This document shows positions 5,926 through 7,551 of a stretch of DNA of 7,551 bases, one piece after another (position 1 is the first letter of the stretch; every line of letters begins with the position of its first letter). The position numbers and the translations under genes were made by a program. The notes under the pieces were generated by a model. It saw nothing but the letters and a program-made list of their open reading frames with translations. It had not been told where the DNA came from and ran no database searches. Origin of the DNA: Actinomycetes bacterium (GTDB taxonomy: Bacteria > Actinomycetota > Acidimicrobiia > Spongiisociales > UBA5794); assembly GCA_023336875.1 (NCBI GenBank), contig JAMBLH010000073.1, positions 1 to 7,551 on the forward strand, given 5' to 3'.

Positions 5926-6207
5926 GTGCTTACGTTGAGCGATCTGATGTGGGAACCAGACGCCGGCTGGAGAGAATCGGCTGCTTGCAGCGGTGTCGAT
6001 AGCGACACGTTCTTCCCGGCGTCGGAAGAGGAATCGGCGGCAAAGTCCGCAAAAAAGATATGTTCGGAGTGCCCAGTGCGCGACGCATGTCTTCAGTACG
6101 CGCTTTCGACAAACCAGACGTCAGGTGTCTGGGGCGGCCTTGACGCTGGCGAACGGAGACGGCTACGCCGCAGGCTGCGCGACCGCGAACGCCGGAAGGC
6201 TTCCTGA
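5926..6207 (+). CDS. WhiB-family [4Fe-4S] transcriptional regulator
   Basis: This 93-aa WhiB-like protein is a small iron-sulfur regulator that binds a sigma factor and DNA in the cytoplasm and senses redox or nitric oxide. The four cluster cysteines are Cys21, Cys46, Cys49 and Cys55, in the usual C...CxxCxxxxxC arrangement. FFP (29-31) follows the first cysteine, and GVWGG (67-71) is the turn that contacts the principal sigma factor. The Arg/Lys-rich tail (76-91) would bind DNA. I choose GTG 5926 because the promoter TTCACA-17 nt-TATGAT lies just upstream and AGAGGG is 8 nt before it. The frame opens at 5845, giving 120 aa, but those 27 extra residues overlap the promoter and resemble nothing in the family. 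The gene is 99 bp after the permease and convergent with the CBS-BON gene. The Wbl subclass is not resolved; the short length suits the WhiB1/WhiB2-type proteins. Confidence 0.93.
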   Translation: MLTLSDLMWEPDAGWRESAACSGVDSDTFFPASEEESAAKSAKKICSECPVRDACLQYALSTNQTSGVWGGLDAGERRRLRRRLRDRERRKAS

Positions 6208-6209
6208 GG

Positions 6210-6237
6210 ACCCCAGCCCACAGGCGGCAGCTTGGGT
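6210..6237. terminator. Possible terminator hairpin between whiB and the CBS-BON gene
   Basis: ACCCCAGC (6210-6217) can pair with GCTTGGGT (6230-6237) over 8 positions with one mismatch and a 12-nt loop. It lies in the 57-bp gap between two convergent genes, where a terminator is expected. There is no T-tract on either strand, so support is modest. Confidence 0.25.
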
Positions 6238-6264
6238 GACAGCGCGATCGGCCGAGGCCGCAAG

Positions 6265-6930
6265 CTACATGCCTGGCGTGCCCGGTTTCGTGTCATCGTG
6301 CGTCCATCTCAACGATGATTCGACCGCGACAATGCCCTCGACTCGATTCGAAAGCTCTTCGAGGATCCGGGCCTCAGAACGCGAAGGCACATGTCCGGAT
6401 ATCTGCGCGACACCGTCGTCCACCGCGACTGAGATGTCTCCAGGGGACAATCCAAGAATGTCGACCGCGACGCCATTGGCTATCTCATCGGCAAGCGCAT
6501 CGTCAGGTCTGGTGAACACACCCATGACATCGGCACGCGAGATAATCCCGCATAGCGTGCCGTCAGGAAGGACCACCGGAAGGCGCTTGACCCTGAGGTC
6601 AGTCATCCGCCTGGCCGCCTCCGTGACAGAAGACGCACTGTCGATGGTGTGGGGATTCAACGTCATGACATCGGCGACCGTCTTTGCGTTCTGCGGTGCT
6701 GGATCGCCGAGAAAGTTCGCCAGCAGACGTCTCCTCTGACGCCCCCAGGAACGATTCGCCTCAGCGGTGACAAAGTCTGCCTCCGTGATGATCCCAACGA
6801 CCTTCCTGTCGCCGTCCACAACGGGAAGCCCGCTCACACCTGACTTCACCATGATCATCGCAGCATCCTTCAATGGCGCGTCAGCGGTGATCGTCATGAT
6901 CTCGTTGCTCATTACATCGCCGACGTTCAT
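6265..6930 (-). CDS. CBS-domain pair plus BON domain protein
   Basis: This 221-aa protein has two CBS motifs (about 4-57 and 86-139), followed by a BON domain (about 145-210). CBS pairs bind adenine nucleotides or related ligands and act as energy or stress sensors. BON domains are associated with membrane or phospholipid binding. Visible landmarks are DVMSNEIMTI and SGLPVVD...GIITEADF in the first CBS, DVMTLNPHTI and KRLPVVL...GIISRADV in the second, and VAVDDGVAQISGHVPS with VEGIVAVES in BON. No signal peptide or membrane helix is present. ATG 6930 is chosen because GGAGG lies 7 nt before it and the CBS fold starts at once. The frame is open to an ATG at 7035, but the extra 35 residues have no CBS features and would cover the ribosome site. 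It is convergent with whiB and divergent from the FHA gene. Actinobacterial CBS-BON proteins of this size are common; the ligand is unknown. Confidence 0.93.
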   Translation of the reverse strand: MNVGDVMSNEIMTITADAPLKDAAMIMVKSGVSGLPVVDGDRKVVGIITEADFVTAEANRSWGRQRRRLLANFLGDPAPQNAKTVADVMTLNPHTIDSASSVTEAARRMTDLRVKRLPVVLPDGTLCGIISRADVMGVFTRPDDALADEIANGVAVDILGLSPGDISVAVDDGVAQISGHVPSRSEARILEELSNRVEGIVAVESSLRWTHDDTKPGTPGM

Positions 6931-6937
6931 CGACGAA

Positions 6938-6942
6938 CCTCC
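6938..6942 (-). promoter_or_regulatory. Ribosome binding site for the CBS-BON gene
   Basis: GGAGG on the - strand lies 7 nt before ATG 6930, a near-ideal Shine-Dalgarno. It settles the start against the upstream in-frame ATG at 7035. Confidence 0.75.
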
Positions 6943-7056
6943 GCGTAGAAAGCCTGTACCAATAAGGCTAGTGCGTATGATTCCTTCATAGATTCGACGG
7001 GGATGATCCTGAAACCACCGATACACTATTCTCATGCCACTGCACCTATTACGCCC

Positions 7057-7060
7057 GGAG
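7057..7060 (+). promoter_or_regulatory. Ribosome binding site for the FHA gene
   Basis: GGAG lies 5 nt before GTG 7066 and supports that start. The nearby ATG at 7034 is out of frame with the FHA domain. Confidence 0.55.
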
Positions 7061-7065
7061 ACAAC

Positions 7066-7551
7066 GTGTCATTGACCATCAGCTACAAAGAGGACGAGAC
7101 GATCGTTGAGGACGGTACGACCGTTCTGATCGGCTCAGACGCCGCTTCAACCATACGTATCGTGAGGCCTGGAATCTCTCGCAGGCATGCCGTTATCTCG
7201 TACGACGGTGACACGTGGAAGGTCGAGGACGCAGGAAGCCGCAACGGAATATTCTTGGATGGTCAACGAATTCAAACTGTCATCATCGATAGCCCAACAA
7301 CCCTGTACCTCGGCCACCCAACGGATGGCGAAGCAATCTCCTTCGCTCCCGCAGCCGCCACTACTCCAGAACCGTCGATCCAGGACGAAATCGACGCGTT
7401 CGTCATCACCGATTCACCGAAGACGACAACACCCGCCGCTGCGAAGCCAGCGTCCACCACACCGGCACCACGGACTGATCCAACTCGGGTGCAACCCGCC
7501 GCCGTATCCGGTGCCTCCGGTGCCTCCGGTGCCTCCGAAGCCTCCGAAGCC
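7066..7551 (+). CDS. FHA-domain protein, N-terminal part (runs off the window)
   Basis: This partial gene has 162 codons, no stop, and is open to the right edge. The N-terminal about 100 residues form a forkhead-associated domain, which binds phosphothreonine peptides, usually downstream of Ser/Thr kinases. Landmarks are Gly23-Ser24 after the second strand, SRRH (38-41) and DAGSRNG (55-61), covering the conserved Ser, His and Asn-Gly positions. The usual Arg after the first Gly is Ser here. Residues about 107-147 are a Thr/Pro/Ala-rich linker. Residues 148-162 are Ser-Gly-Ala and then Ser-Glu-Ala repeats, which continue to the edge. GTG 7066 is supported by GGAG 5 nt upstream. An N-terminal FHA plus linker is the layout of actinobacterial FHA-ABC transporter proteins such as Rv1747, among others. 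What follows here cannot be seen, so that is only a possibility. It is divergent from the CBS-BON gene. Confidence 0.85.
   Translation, partial: MSLTISYKEDETIVEDGTTVLIGSDAASTIRIVRPGISRRHAVISYDGDTWKVEDAGSRNGIFLDGQRIQTVIIDSPTTLYLGHPTDGEAISFAPAAATTPEPSIQDEIDAFVITDSPKTTTPAAAKPASTTPAPRTDPTRVQPAAVSGASGASGASEASEA
7507..7551 (+). repeat. 9-bp in-frame tandem repeat
   Basis: Five consecutive 9-bp units encode SGA, SGA, SGA, SEA, SEA: three TCCGGTGCC units followed by two TCCGAAGCC units. The array lies in the FHA protein's linker and reaches the window edge, so its true length is unknown. In-frame 9-bp units can change number by slippage without breaking the reading frame. Confidence 0.9.

Larger units (their letters stand above)
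6931..7065. promoter_or_regulatory. Divergent regulatory region between CBS-BON and FHA genes
   Basis: This 135-bp interval is the only place for the promoters of both genes. On the + strand, the overlapping hexamers TACACT (7022-7027) and TATTCT (7027-7032) are plausible -10 elements 33-43 nt before GTG 7066. TTCGAC (6993-6998) is too far from the first to be a normal -35. On the - strand, TAGCCT is a weak -10 candidate near 6963-6968. I see no strong operator. Confidence 0.4.

Noticed and set aside
5993..6739. + strand 248-codon open frame over whiB and the CBS-BON gene
   Set aside because: Two well-supported genes occupy the region in other frames, and its sequence is Ser/Arg/Ala-rich without motifs.
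6931..7035. N-terminal extension of the CBS-BON protein to ATG 7035
   Set aside because: GGAGG lies 7 nt before ATG 6930, and the added 35 residues have no CBS similarity and cover the divergent promoter region.
1..7551. tRNA, rRNA, CRISPR arrays, insertion sequences, integrases or phage genes
   Set aside because: I looked on both strands and saw no evenly spaced repeat array, transposase or integrase motif, or cloverleaf-like gene. The window appears to be stable chromosomal core.

Overview
The window reads as ordinary chromosomal DNA from a moderately GC-rich actinobacterium. The strongest marker is a complete WhiB-type [4Fe-4S] regulator (Cys21, Cys46, Cys49, Cys55 and a GVWGG turn), a family essentially confined to Actinomycetota and their phages. 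The FHA-domain protein, the AztB-type zinc permease and the DmdC-like long acyl-CoA dehydrogenase fit that phylum, perhaps the marine or aquatic Acidimicrobiia. That lower-rank placement is inference only.

Layout: (1) Bases 1-111 are a non-coding leader with GTAGAC/GTCTAC micro-repeats. (2) A two-gene + strand operon follows: an acyl-CoA dehydrogenase (112-1884) overlapping by ATGA a HAD-IB phosphatase-like hydrolase with a C-terminal hydrophobic helix (1881-2663). (3) A short unrecognised gene lies on the - strand (2677-2973), convergent with the HAD gene and divergent from the next gene. (4) Three + strand genes follow: a DEAD-box RNA helicase (3115-4350), a cyclophilin peptidyl-prolyl isomerase (4404-4913) and an AztB-like metal ABC permease (4957-5826). 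(5) A WhiB regulator (5926-6207) has its own well-formed promoter. (6) A convergent - strand gene encodes two CBS domains plus a BON domain (6265-6930). (7) Divergent from it, an FHA-domain protein starts at 7066 and runs off the right edge in a Ser-Gly-Ala repeat.

Functionally this is a mixture of lipid/acyl-CoA catabolism, RNA and protein folding, metal uptake and signalling or regulation, rather than one pathway. The only tight coupling is the dehydrogenase-HAD pair. The permease is notable for lacking an adjacent ATPase or binding protein in the window.

No tRNA, rRNA, CRISPR array, insertion sequence, integrase or phage gene is visible, and I found no convincing undescribed multi-gene system. 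The items most worth a second look are the unnamed - strand protein, the perfect Shine-Dalgarno/anti-Shine-Dalgarno motif in the helicase leader, the 5' micro-repeat cluster, the lone permease, and start-site revisions supported by promoter or ribosome-site evidence.
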